Positions 39,558-49,601 of a stretch of DNA of 64,000 bases are shown in pieces. Each line of letters starts with the position of its first letter. Position 1 is the first letter of the stretch. A program made the position numbers and the translations under genes. A model generated the notes under the pieces. That model searched no databases. It worked only from the letters and a program-made list of their open reading frames with translations, and was not told the origin of the DNA. The DNA is from Gammaproteobacteria bacterium (lineage in GTDB: Bacteria > Pseudomonadota > Gammaproteobacteria > Pseudomonadales > Pseudohongiellaceae). The stretch spans positions 1 to 64,000 of the forward strand of contig JABJIC010000002.1 in NCBI GenBank assembly GCA_018661465.1, written 5' to 3'.

Positions 39558-41376
39558 TATCCTGTCCTAGCAATTCTTCAAATTTATTAACCACAGAGCT
39601 ATAGACTGCTGGCATGCTCTGGTTAATCTTTTCCTGTCCATCGAAGACGAATAAATACTGCGCGTATACCAGCACCAATATGCCGAACAGGATGCTCATT
39701 CTTGTAGACAGTTGAGGCTGACGGTTGCTAGCGATAATGGAATTGGTCGCAGCGAGTCTATTTTCCTCTCCGAAACCGGTGAGTTGATTTTTAGCACGCT
39801 GAGGTATCCCAGTAAACGTTTTGTTATGTTTCAGTCGTCTATGTTTGCCGAAGATCAATATTGCGTCTTTCAGGCAGTCCGGGCTTCTGTTTCTCGGTAG
39901 AGTTGAAAGCATATTGGTTATTAGAGTCTGGATATCTTCGGGAAGCCGGGTAAATGATTTTCTTACCACAAAGTTAGTATCCTGATGGCTGTCAGGTAAG
40001 CAGGATGTAAACAGTTGATAGAGAATGACTCCGGTGGCGTAGATGTCAGCTTCTTTGGAGCGTTTTTCATCCTGCAGGCGGTAGTAGTGGGAATATTCAA
40101 CATCTTCAAGATCGTCTTCTAAGGAGAAGTCGGTGAGCTTCAGTTTTCCCTTGTCTGTAAACAGGATGTTGGTCGGGCGTAGATGTCCGTGAACGATATT
40201 GTGATCGTGGGCGAAGATCATTCCCTGACAGATTTGATCGGCAATAAATAACTGTTCCTGCCAGTTGAGTGGAAACGCAAGTTTATCCAGAAGGGTGCCG
40301 CCGCTTAGATACTCCTGAAGCAGAATAAAATTTTGGTCGTTCTTGAATGAGGCAAGGGTGCTTACAATATTGACATGTTCCAGCGCCGCTAGCTTCATGC
40401 TTTCTTCATAACCGGGGCTGGAAATTGTTTTTTTCTTGACGATTAACAGCTCGTTCTTATCTTTCAATTGATAGAGAGACACAGAACCTATTCTGTCTTC
40501 ACGAAGGATGTCCAATAACTGGAATCGCGACTTGATCTTGGTGATCCCTTGCTCGGCGCGAATCCTTTGCGACTCGTTCAGGTGGCTACCTTTGGATATT
40601 GCCAATAATGAGTTCTTTAACGCTTCAGCCGAATCAGGACGCTTTGCAGGATCTTCATTTAGGCATTCGAGAATAAGCTGATCGAGATCTTTGCTAACTG
40701 AGTCGTTTAGTTTTGAAGGCGCTGGAAATACGCCGACGGGAATTTTTCCAGTGAGCAATTCATACATAACAACGCCGACGGAATAGAGATCACTCTTTGC
40801 TGTAACATTGTCAGACGAGTCTCTTTGCTCGGGAGACATATAATTGTATGTTCCCATCACCGTTCCAATGCGTGTTTGATCACTCGGCGCGGTTTCACCT
40901 CCATAAAATTGTGCGATGCCGAAGTCGAGAATTTTTACGGTGCCATCATCATCGATAAGAATATTGTCCGGCTTTATGTCTCGGTGAATAACATTGTTCT
41001 GGTGAGCATAGGAGAGTGCCTTTAATACTTGTATGACAATATCGATTTTGTCCTGGTGAGTGATCTCTCCGATTTTGCTTGCCGTGGATAGATCGATTCC
41101 CTCCACATACTCCATGACAAAGTAGGGCATCTCGTCGGGGCTGATTCCGCGATCGATAACATGAATAATGTTGGGGTGATTCAGTCGGGCGATGATGTAG
41201 GATTCACGATCGAAACGACGCCGGGCTTCGAGGTCTTTTCGAAGATCCGTGATGAGTAGCTTAATGGCAACTGGCCGCTGCAGGGAATCCTGTATGCCGC
41301 GATAGACATAGGCCATTCCTCCTTCGCCAATCTTCAATAAGTTTGAATAACCTTCCAACTCCATCATTCTTTCCAC
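39526..41376 (-). CDS. Ser/Thr protein kinase with tandem kinase and pseudokinase domains and C-terminal TM
   Basis: Domain 1: VAIK, HRDIKPDNILID, DFGIAQ. Domain 2: HGHLRPTNILF, DFSLED. TM: MSILFGILVLVYAQYLFVF. Confidence 0.93.
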   Translation of the reverse strand: MERMMELEGYSNLLKIGEGGMAYVYRGIQDSLQRPVAIKLLITDLRKDLEARRRFDRESYIIARLNHPNIIHVIDRGISPDEMPYFVMEYVEGIDLSTASKIGEITHQDKIDIVIQVLKALSYAHQNNVIHRDIKPDNILIDDDGTVKILDFGIAQFYGGETAPSDQTRIGTVMGTYNYMSPEQRDSSDNVTAKSDLYSVGVVMYELLTGKIPVGVFPAPSKLNDSVSKDLDQLILECLNEDPAKRPDSAEALKNSLLAISKGSHLNESQRIRAEQGITKIKSRFQLLDILREDRIGSVSLYQLKDKNELLIVKKKTISSPGYEESMKLAALEHVNIVSTLASFKNDQNFILLQEYLSGGTLLDKLAFPLNWQEQLFIADQICQGMIFAHDHNIVHGHLRPTNILFTDKGKLKLTDFSLEDDLEDVEYSHYYRLQDEKRSKEADIYATGVILYQLFTSCLPDSHQDTNFVVRKSFTRLPEDIQTLITNMLSTLPRNRSPDCLKDAILIFGKHRRLKHNKTFTGIPQRAKNQLTGFGEENRLAATNSIIASNRQPQLSTRMSILFGILVLVYAQYLFVFDGQEKINQSMPAVYSSVVNKFEELLGQDNVRPYRRSGN

Positions 41377-41577
41377 GAAGCACTATTTGTAAGGCAACCA
41401 CTTGCTTTGGTCGCGGATAATTTTCTATCTACAACAATAATCTAAGCCTATTGGGGGTGCGAGGAAGAAAGTGTGATATTCTTCGCAAAATCACAGTGTT
41501 AGCAACGTAAACATGGTGTTTTCACGGTGATTGACAGAACGGGTGATGGTTTTTCTGTCACAAACTACAGGAGAGGT

Positions 41578-42708
41578 ATGGTAATGAAGATACCAGGCTT
41601 TGCAGCCAGCGCCTTGCTGGTGGTACTCGTTTTCTATTTATTAATAGTCGGGGAAGCCCTGTTATTGCCTTTGGTTATAGCCATTGCCCTGTGGTATCTC
41701 ATCAATACACTTGCTGCCCAATTCGCCAGAATTACTATTGGCAATTTTACTTTTCCGTCCTGGTTGTCTCTAACGGCTTCACTGCTGAGTTTCCTCATTT
41801 TGGTATGGGCACTGATTAACTTTCTCGGTGGCAGAGTGGATGAAGTGCTGGAAGTTTTTCCGGTATATCAGGCCAATTTGACCACCCGTCTGGAGAGTCT
41901 GCCTTTTGTTGATTTGGCTGCTTATCAGGAGCAGGGATTCCTGCAGGTGGTTACGAGCGGGATCGATCTTCCCGCCTTCGCAGCATCTGTTGCGGCTTCT
42001 TTTGCCGGGGTATTAGCTAACGGTGGACTTATTTTGATTTATATTCTGTTTCTTTTTTTGGAGCAGGGTAATTTCGATCAGAAGATTACCGCACTCTTCA
42101 GTCGATCGGGTCAGGAAGACGACGCCAGAAAAATCATCGAACGTGTTCGTAACGATATTCAGAAATATATCAGCATCAAGATGTTCACCAGTTCCCTTAC
42201 TGGATTACTGAGCTATGGTTTTCTGTTAGCTGTTGGAGTGGACTTCGCAGGTGTGTGGGGGCTGTTAATCTTCTTGCTAAACTTCATTCCTACAGTGGGC
42301 TCAATAATCGCGACGATCTTTCCTGCGATGATTGCCTTGGCACAGTCGGATGGCTACAGCCTGTTCCTTCTGGTACTTATCGGTATCGGGGTTCTGCAGA
42401 TTGCCATAGGTAATATTCTGGAGCCGCGCTTGATGGGCAGTTCCTTCAATTTGAGTCCGATTGTTATCCTGCTTAACCTGGGGCTTTGGGGTTATATCTG
42501 GGGCATTCCAGGCATGTTCCTCTGTGTGCCTTTCCTGATCATTCTCACTATTATTTTGAGCCATTTTCCCCAGACTCGATCCATTGCCATTATCTTATCC
42601 AGTGACGGTTTGCTTCGATCTCACATCGATGAAACCCAGAGTCTTTTCTCATTCGATCCATCGGTGGCGAGTCTGCCCAGCACCGAGACAGAAGAATCCA
42701 CGGATTAG
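41578..42708 (+). CDS. AI-2E/PerM-family transporter
   Basis: Multi-TM with NFIPTVGSIIATIFP and GNILEPRLMGSSFNLSPIVI; AGGAGAGGT upstream of ATG 41578 favours this over ORF start 41527. Confidence 0.9.
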   Translation: MVMKIPGFAASALLVVLVFYLLIVGEALLLPLVIAIALWYLINTLAAQFARITIGNFTFPSWLSLTASLLSFLILVWALINFLGGRVDEVLEVFPVYQANLTTRLESLPFVDLAAYQEQGFLQVVTSGIDLPAFAASVAASFAGVLANGGLILIYILFLFLEQGNFDQKITALFSRSGQEDDARKIIERVRNDIQKYISIKMFTSSLTGLLSYGFLLAVGVDFAGVWGLLIFLLNFIPTVGSIIATIFPAMIALAQSDGYSLFLLVLIGIGVLQIAIGNILEPRLMGSSFNLSPIVILLNLGLWGYIWGIPGMFLCVPFLIILTIILSHFPQTRSIAIILSSDGLLRSHIDETQSLFSFDPSVASLPSTETEESTD

Positions 42709-42753
42709 CGGCCTCGATTCAAAAAAACCCTGCAATATCCGCGTATTACGCGC

Positions 42754-42759
42754 TATAAT
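42754..42759 (+). promoter_or_regulatory. Candidate -10 box (TATAAT) for alaS
   Basis: Perfect TATAAT about 147 bp upstream of alaS ATG. Confidence 0.55.
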
Positions 42760-42905
42760 CCCGTGCTTTTTTGAATTCGGCGGAGCTATTTGCTTCATTA
42801 AAATCAAACTTGAGGGAATTTTCGTTCCCACATTGGATTGCCGCTGCCGAATTCAGGCTTTAAAGATTTGAAAATCGTGTTTGAACAAGAATCAAGAGAC
42901 GAAAG

Positions 42906-45503
42906 ATGAACAGTGCTGAGATTAGACAAAAGTTTTTAACATTCTTTGAGAAGCGGGAACATCAGATTGTTTCCAGCAGCTCCCTTGTGCCTGGAAATGA
43001 CCCAACTCTGTTGTTTACCAATGCAGGAATGGTGCAGTTCAAAGATTTGTTTCTAGGTGATGAGGTTCGCGATTATAAGCGTGCTACCAGTTCCCAGCGC
43101 TGTGTAAGAGCCGGCGGAAAGCACAACGATCTAGAGAATGTGGGTTATACAGCTCGTCACCATACTTTTTTCGAGATGCTCGGCAATTTTTCTTTTGGCG
43201 ACTATTTCAAGCGGGAAGCGATTAACTATGCCTGGGAGTTCCTCACTGTTGAGCTTGGACTACCGGCTGACAGATTATGGGTCACCGTCTTCAATGATGA
43301 TAAAGAAGCGGAAGCAATTTGGCTGGAAGAAATGAAGATCGATCCGACGCGATTCTCTCGCCTTGGTGAGAAGGATAATTTCTGGGCAATGGGAGATACC
43401 GGTCCTTGTGGTCCCTGTTCGGAAATTTTCTACGACCATGGTGAAGATGTTCCCGGTGGTCCTCCCGGAAGCCCCGATGAAGATGGCGATCGCTACATCG
43501 AAATTTGGAATCTTGTATTCATGCAGTTCGAACGCAAGGCAGATGGTTCGATGACAGATCTACCTAAGCCTTCGGTAGATACAGGTGCAGGCTTGGAAAG
43601 ACTCGCTGCAGTTATGCAGCACGTACACAGCAACTACGAAATTGATCTATTTCAGAGATTGCTGAAATCGATTTCCAAAATCACCGGCGTTGATGACCTG
43701 AGCAATAATTCACTCCATGTGATTGCCGATCATATTCGTTCCTGTGTTTTTCTTATTGTAGATGGCGTTGTCCCTTCGAATGAAGGAAGAGGCTATGTCT
43801 TGCGTCGCATAATCAGAAGAGCAGTGAGACATGGTTATCAATTAGGCGTTAAGGATATTTTCTTCTACCGCATTGTAAATGCATTGGTAGAGGTGATGGG
43901 TGAGGCATACCCTGAGCTGGTAAAAGAACAGGCACGCGTAGAGAAGTCGCTAAAGGAAGAGGAAGAGCAATTCGCTCGTACTTTGGAAAATGGCATGGCG
44001 ATTCTCGAGAAAGCGATTGCCGAGTTAGATGGCAAAACACTTTCTGGCGAGACCGTGTTCCGCCTCTATGATACTTATGGTTTTCCTGTAGACCTGACGG
44101 CCGATGTCGCCAGAGAACATGAATTGACACTGGACATGGAAGGTTTTGAAAAGGCCATGGAAGTGCAAAAGACTCAGGCAAGAGCCGCGAGTAATTTTTC
44201 AGCCGTGGACAAACTTGAGATTGCAGCCGGCGTGGGTACGGGGTTTTCCGGATACGATCATCTTGCTGGCGAATCCACGGTGACTGGAATATATGTCGAT
44301 GGTAAGTCTCTGGATTCAATCGAAGAGGGTCAGGAAGCTCTATTGTTATTAGATAGCAGTCCATTCTATGGCGAGTCCGGCGGGCAGGTTGGCGACACGG
44401 GTACTTTAGGTAATGACTCTGTTCGGTTTGAAGTGCAAGACACTCAGAAGCAGGGCGATGCAATTATTCATCGCGGAGTGTTGCGCAGTGGAAGTTTAAG
44501 CAGTGGTGACAAATTAAGCGCCAATGTGGCAGCCGATGATCGTCGTGCTATTACCCTGAACCACTCCGCAACTCATCTGATGAATGCGGCGCTAAGACAA
44601 ATTCTTGGTGACCATGTAACCCAGAAAGGCTCACTGGTGGATACGGAGCGCCTGCGTTTTGATTTCTCCCATTCGTCAGCAGTCTCTGCCGAAGAGCTGG
44701 CAGCTATAGAAGATCAGGTTAATCAGCAAATACAACTCAACTCAGCTGTTGAAAAAGAAGTGTTGCCAATCGAAGAGGCTCAGGAAAGAGGAGCCATGGC
44801 GCTGTTTGGAGAGAAGTATGGCGACGAAGTTCGCGTAGTGAGTATGGGTGAGAAATTTTCCGTCGAGTTTTGCGGTGGAACCCATGTCGAGCGAACTGGC
44901 GATATTGGTTTGTTTAAGATTACCAGCGAGTCCGGAATTTCAGCCGGCGTTCGCCGAATCGAAGCGGTGAGTGGAAGAGCTGCTTTGGCGTTAATAGCCA
45001 AAGAGGAGCAAACACTGAAACAGCTTTGCGAGATTGTGAAGTCTAATCAGGAAGAGTTGGTGGACAAGGTTCAGCAGCTGGCAGCGAATAGTCGTTCACT
45101 GGAAAAGCAGTTGGAACAATTGAAAGCGAAGATGGCCTCAAGTGCCGGAAGTGATTTGGCATCTCAGGCAGAAGAGATATCCGGTGCCAAGGTGTTGATC
45201 GCAAATGTTGAAGGATTTAATCCCAAAGCCTTGAGAGACACGGTAGATCAGTTAAAGAACAAGCTGGGATCTTCGGTTGTGGTTCTTGCCACCAGCTCTG
45301 AAGGCAAAGTAAGCCTGGTAGCTGGCGTGAGCAAAGACCTTACCGAAAAGGTAAAGGCCGGGGAACTGGTGAATATGGTTGCTTTACAAGTTGGCGGTAA
45401 AGGTGGTGGTCGGCCAGATATGGCAATGGCCGGAGGCACCGAGCCCGAAGCAGTTGATGGCGCACTTGAAAGTGCAAAGGCCTGGTTGCAGGAAAGATTG
45501 TAG
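42906..45503 (+). CDS. alaS: Alanyl-tRNA synthetase
   Basis: [56 protein letters not shown]. Confidence 0.98.
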   Translation: MNSAEIRQKFLTFFEKREHQIVSSSSLVPGNDPTLLFTNAGMVQFKDLFLGDEVRDYKRATSSQRCVRAGGKHNDLENVGYTARHHTFFEMLGNFSFGDYFKREAINYAWEFLTVELGLPADRLWVTVFNDDKEAEAIWLEEMKIDPTRFSRLGEKDNFWAMGDTGPCGPCSEIFYDHGEDVPGGPPGSPDEDGDRYIEIWNLVFMQFERKADGSMTDLPKPSVDTGAGLERLAAVMQHVHSNYEIDLFQRLLKSISKITGVDDLSNNSLHVIADHIRSCVFLIVDGVVPSNEGRGYVLRRIIRRAVRHGYQLGVKDIFFYRIVNALVEVMGEAYPELVKEQARVEKSLKEEEEQFARTLENGMAILEKAIAELDGKTLSGETVFRLYDTYGFPVDLTADVAREHELTLDMEGFEKAMEVQKTQARAASNFSAVDKLEIAAGVGTGFSGYDHLAGESTVTGIYVDGKSLDSIEEGQEALLLLDSSPFYGESGGQVGDTGTLGNDSVRFEVQDTQKQGDAIIHRGVLRSGSLSSGDKLSANVAADDRRAITLNHSATHLMNAALRQILGDHVTQKGSLVDTERLRFDFSHSSAVSAEELAAIEDQVNQQIQLNSAVEKEVLPIEEAQERGAMALFGEKYGDEVRVVSMGEKFSVEFCGGTHVERTGDIGLFKITSESGISAGVRRIEAVSGRAALALIAKEEQTLKQLCEIVKSNQEELVDKVQQLAANSRSLEKQLEQLKAKMASSAGSDLASQAEEISGAKVLIANVEGFNPKALRDTVDQLKNKLGSSVVVLATSSEGKVSLVAGVSKDLTEKVKAGELVNMVALQVGGKGGGRPDMAMAGGTEPEAVDGALESAKAWLQERL

Positions 45504-45568
45504 GTTTATACACGCAAGATTTTGCAAAGTATTAGTAAATAAGTAGAGAGAAGATCGCTGGTAGTGTT

Positions 45569-46810
45569 ATGGCATTAATCGTTCAAAAATATGGTGGGAC
45601 ATCTGTTGGTACTGTCGAGAAAATCGAGGCAGTAGCGGACAAGATAGCCAAGTTCCGAGACAAAGGCGATGACATCGTCGTGGTTGTCTCTGCTATGAGT
45701 GGTGAGACCAATCGTCTTACGGCTATGGCTCAAGATATCATGGACTATCCTACTCCTCGGGAGATGGATGTTCTGCTTTCCACTGGTGAGCAGGTTACTA
45801 TCGCCCTGTTAAGCATGGCCTTGGAGAAGCGTGGTTTTCCAGCTCATTCCTTTACCGGCGGGCAGGTACGCATACTCACCTGTGAAACTCATACCAAGGC
45901 CCGTATTCGCGAGATCGATGGAACTCGAATACATGCTCAGCTCGAGCAAGGCAATGTAGTTGTAGTAGCCGGTTTTCAGGGAACTGACGAGCATGGAAAC
46001 ATCACTACACTGGGAAGAGGCGGCTCGGACACCACCGCGGTTGCTTTGGCAGCTGCGCTGGACGCTGATGAGTGTCAGATTTATACAGATGTGAAAGGTG
46101 TTTACACCACCGATCCACGAGTTGTTGAAGATGCCAGATTGCTGGACACCATCACCTTTGAGGAAATGCTGGAGCTGGCAAGTCTTGGCGCAAAAGTATT
46201 ACAGATTCGAGCAGTTGAGTTCGCCGGCAAATACAAAGTGCCGCTGCGAGTGCTTTCAAGTTTTGAAGAGGGGCCTGGTACCCTTATTAGTCTGGAGGAA
46301 GAAAAGAAAATGGAAGATCCAGCCATAGCCGGCATCGCGTTTCAACGTGATGAGGCGAAAATCACAGTGTCAGGAATTCCGGACCTTCCGGGTCTTGCTT
46401 ATAACGTAATCGGGCCGGTGAGCGAAGCTGGAATTGAAGTCGACGTAATCGTTCAGAATGCGGCGGCTGACAATACCAACGACATTACTTTCACCGTAAA
46501 GCGCAGTGACAGCGATCGAGCCAAGGGAATTCTGGATAATCTGCAATCATCTTTACAGGCCAGAGAGATCTCGTTGGATAAGAAGATTGGAAAGGTTTCT
46601 CTGGTTGGTGTCGGCATGCGATCCCACGCTGGAATAGCCAGTAAGATGTTCAAAACCTTAGCCACTGAGAATATCAATATCCAGCTGATCACGACTTCTG
46701 AGATTAAGATATCCATCGTTATAGAGGAAAAGTATCTGGAATTGGCAGTGCGATCATTGCATGGTGCCTTTGACCTGGCTGAAGGGGAAATCACAGAAGA
46801 GTCCAACTAG
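45569..46810 (+). CDS. lysC: Aspartate kinase
   Basis: MALIVQKYGGTSVGTVEKIE, GFQGTDEHGNITTLGRGGSDTTAVALAA, C-terminal ACT domains. Confidence 0.97.
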   Translation: MALIVQKYGGTSVGTVEKIEAVADKIAKFRDKGDDIVVVVSAMSGETNRLTAMAQDIMDYPTPREMDVLLSTGEQVTIALLSMALEKRGFPAHSFTGGQVRILTCETHTKARIREIDGTRIHAQLEQGNVVVVAGFQGTDEHGNITTLGRGGSDTTAVALAAALDADECQIYTDVKGVYTTDPRVVEDARLLDTITFEEMLELASLGAKVLQIRAVEFAGKYKVPLRVLSSFEEGPGTLISLEEEKKMEDPAIAGIAFQRDEAKITVSGIPDLPGLAYNVIGPVSEAGIEVDVIVQNAAADNTNDITFTVKRSDSDRAKGILDNLQSSLQAREISLDKKIGKVSLVGVGMRSHAGIASKMFKTLATENINIQLITTSEIKISIVIEEKYLELAVRSLHGAFDLAEGEITEESN

Positions 46811-47116
46811 GTCAATGAATCGCTAGTCAAAACCGTATTAGAATCTCTATCAACCCAACATTGGGTCGATATTGAAGCAGGGGGTTTGTTTCATCCCGTT
46901 AAAGTAGTGGGATAATCGATCCATAGCTTGTTTGAATGAAGCTAGCAAATTGTTATTGGGGGTTGTCGTTGTAGGTCTGGCAGACAGGAGTAGCCATACT
47001 AACGACTGCAGGAGATCGAGTTTTCTTGATCTCACAAGCGTGTAGTTCTCGCGATGCGTTATAGCCAGAGAGAGCTGCTAATGGACTCACAAAGGTAAGA
47101 AAAAAGGAGATAGACC

Positions 47117-47317
47117 ATGTTAATACTGACACGCCGCATCGGTGAAACTCTGATGGTGGGAGACGAAGTTACTGTCACAGTATTAGGTGTAAAGGGAAAT
47201 CAGGTAAGAATCGGAGTAAACGCCCCGAAAGAAGTTGCTGTCCACCGCGAAGAGATCTACCAAAGAATTCAAAATGAAAAAGACGGTGAAGCCCCAATCA
47301 TCGACGAAGTAGGCTAA
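47117..47317 (+). CDS. csrA: Carbon storage regulator
   Basis: [51 protein letters not shown]. Confidence 0.98.
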   Translation: MLILTRRIGETLMVGDEVTVTVLGVKGNQVRIGVNAPKEVAVHREEIYQRIQNEKDGEAPIIDEVG

Positions 47318-47415
47318 GACCCTCCAAATGCTCTTCAGCCCTTGAGGAGCAGTTATTTCCTTTGATCAACTATTCTCGATTCCGTCCCTCTTATGATATG
47401 ATGCCCGCGATTTCT

Positions 47416-47505
47416 GGAGAGGTGGCCGAGTGGTTGAAGGCGCGCCCCTGCTAAGGGCGTATAGGGGAAACCTTATCGAGGGTTCGAATCCCTCCCTCTC
47501 CGCCA
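47416..47505 (+). tRNA. tRNA-Ser (anticodon GCT), CCA encoded
   Basis: Acceptor GGAGAGG/CCTCTCC, anticodon loop CTGCTAA, long variable arm, GGTTCGAATCC T arm, GCCA end. Confidence 0.96.
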
Positions 47506-47510
47506 TAAAT

Positions 47511-47538
47511 AAAAAACCCGACTCTAGTCGGGTTTTTT
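47511..47538 (+). terminator. Rho-independent terminator after tRNA-Ser
   Basis: AAAAAACCCGACTCTAGTCGGGTTTTTT. Confidence 0.92.
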
Positions 47539-47700
47539 ATTTGCCGCGAGCCAGCGCTGCCCCAAAGGGGAGGTTGATTTAGCTCAGCTAAATCAAGAAT
47601 CAACTCTTCCCATAGCTACACCCCAAAACCAGCCCCCAATTGCACACTCCCCCAAAATAAGCTTATATACCCCCACCCCAACCATAAAAAAACAAAAACC

Positions 47701-49566
47701 ATGACCCCATACAAGCTAATCATCCCAGCTCTATACCTAGCGGCTTTCCCAAGCGTATCTCTGTCCCAGGACACTCAACACCCCGGCGCCGAAATCTTCG
47801 TCCAAAACTGCAGCACATGCCACGTCTCTGCAGATCAAGCCACCACCACCGAGATAGCGCCGTCACTAGAGTCTCTACAATCACTAACCGCCGCCTCCCT
47901 GGAATTCGCCATAAACGAAGGTGTTATGTACGGACAGGCTTCAGCGCTTAGCAACGAACAGAAAGCTTTGGTTGTCGACTATCTCGCCGTTGAGGAAGAC
48001 GATAGCTGGCTAGCTTCAACGATGTGCGCTGCTGACCAACGAGAAGTAGATCTGAACCAATCTGTTTATCTGGGCGGAGTGGGAGTGGACAGCAACAGCT
48101 CTAGAAACATGAGCGCCGATGCTGCGGGCCTATCCACTGCGGATTTCCCAAATCTTGAACTGGCTTGGGCTCTTGCATTTCCTGATGCAAATGCGCTACG
48201 TGCATCTCCTGTAATCGCAGGGTCCACCATCTTCTTTTCAGCAACAGGCACGCGAAAAGTATTCGCGCTCGATGCCGTCAGCGGCTGTGCCAAATGGGTT
48301 TTCCATTCTCCGACGAGAATGAGGTCTTCACTTGCCTTCGGTGAGCTAAGTGAAAATGGAATTAAGGCAATCATATACGGCGATGCCGAAGGATTTGTGT
48401 ACGCTCTTGATGCATTAACTGGAGAGCAGCTCTGGTCAACCGATGTCAGAAGCCATGGCAGAGGAATACGCCTTACCGGCGGAATGGTACTGCATGAAGG
48501 GAAAGTTTTCGTGCCAGTATCAGCATCGGGAGTAGCCCAGGGAGCTACTGCAACTTTCGAATGTTGTGCAGGGCATGGAGAAATCGTTGCATTAGATGCG
48601 TCATCTGGAGAGATTGACTGGGTCTACCACACGATGCCTGAAGCCGAATACACAGGTGAACTAAATTCCGTTGGCGTACGTCTTCGCGGCCCGTCGGGAG
48701 CGCCGATATGGTCGACACCTACGGTGGATAAGGAAAGAAATCAGCTCTATGTCACCACTGGTGAGAATACGTCGCACCCGGCTACGGAGACCAGTGATGC
48801 AATAATTGCTCTTAACCTAACTACTGGAGAGGAAAACTGGGTATTTCAGGGCTTATGGAATGACGTCTGGAATACTGCCTGTGGCAGATCCAGCGGACCG
48901 AATTGTCCAAACCAACACCCAAGCACACTTGCAGATAAAGACTTCGGGGGCTCAGCGATTCTGGTAGAAAGAGAAGATGGTGACATGCTCCTGGCAGGTC
49001 AGAAGACAGGGGACCTCTGGGCACTAAACCCGGATACAGGGGCGCTGGTTTGGAACCAGAGGATTGGCACTGGCACTTCACTTGGTGGCAATCACTGGGG
49101 AATTGCTACCGATGGAGAGCGAGTCTATCTCCCCATTAATGATCCTGGTAGTCAGCGGGGAACCTATATTCCCAGACCTGGCGTTTACAGTTTCTTCGTC
49201 GGCACTGGTGAGCCGAGTTGGTTCTTTGAGGCTGAGCCTGAGTGCGATAACAGAATAGAGAGGCTGAGAGCTTGTGACTCTCGATACGGTCATTCGGTAA
49301 CCCCACTCTTGGTCGATGGTGGGTTTATTAGTGGAGGTGTCGATGGTCGATTGTTTATCTTCGACAAGGATACCGGGGACATCTTGTTTGAGTACGATAC
49401 TGTTCAGAACTATCAGACAGTCAACGGAGTACCTGGCTTTGGTGGAGCAATAGATGCTCACGGTATTGCCGCAGGAGGAGGACTGCTATTGGTTAATTCG
49501 GGCTACGGAAGGATGGGTGGCACGCCTGGAAATGTATTGTTGGCCTTCCGAAAGGCGGCGAATTAG
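47701..49566 (+). CDS. PQQ-type beta-propeller dehydrogenase with N-terminal cytochrome c domain
   Basis: Heme motif NCSTCH; repeated VYALDALTGEQLW, IVALDASSGEIDWVYH, LWALNPDTGALVW. Confidence 0.88.
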   Translation: MTPYKLIIPALYLAAFPSVSLSQDTQHPGAEIFVQNCSTCHVSADQATTTEIAPSLESLQSLTAASLEFAINEGVMYGQASALSNEQKALVVDYLAVEEDDSWLASTMCAADQREVDLNQSVYLGGVGVDSNSSRNMSADAAGLSTADFPNLELAWALAFPDANALRASPVIAGSTIFFSATGTRKVFALDAVSGCAKWVFHSPTRMRSSLAFGELSENGIKAIIYGDAEGFVYALDALTGEQLWSTDVRSHGRGIRLTGGMVLHEGKVFVPVSASGVAQGATATFECCAGHGEIVALDASSGEIDWVYHTMPEAEYTGELNSVGVRLRGPSGAPIWSTPTVDKERNQLYVTTGENTSHPATETSDAIIALNLTTGEENWVFQGLWNDVWNTACGRSSGPNCPNQHPSTLADKDFGGSAILVEREDGDMLLAGQKTGDLWALNPDTGALVWNQRIGTGTSLGGNHWGIATDGERVYLPINDPGSQRGTYIPRPGVYSFFVGTGEPSWFFEAEPECDNRIERLRACDSRYGHSVTPLLVDGGFISGGVDGRLFIFDKDTGDILFEYDTVQNYQTVNGVPGFGGAIDAHGIAAGGGLLLVNSGYGRMGGTPGNVLLAFRKAAN

Positions 49567-49601
49567 TCAGGGAGAATTAGTCAGGGCGAATTAGTCAGGG
49601 G
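49560..49601. repeat. 14-bp tandem repeat x3 across convergent stop codons
   Basis: GAATTAGTCAGGG(A/C/G) at 49560, 49574 and 49588. Confidence 0.95.

Noticed and set aside
43849-44463. 204-aa minus-strand ORF antisense to alaS
   Set aside because: Overlaps conserved alaS; biased composition and no domain
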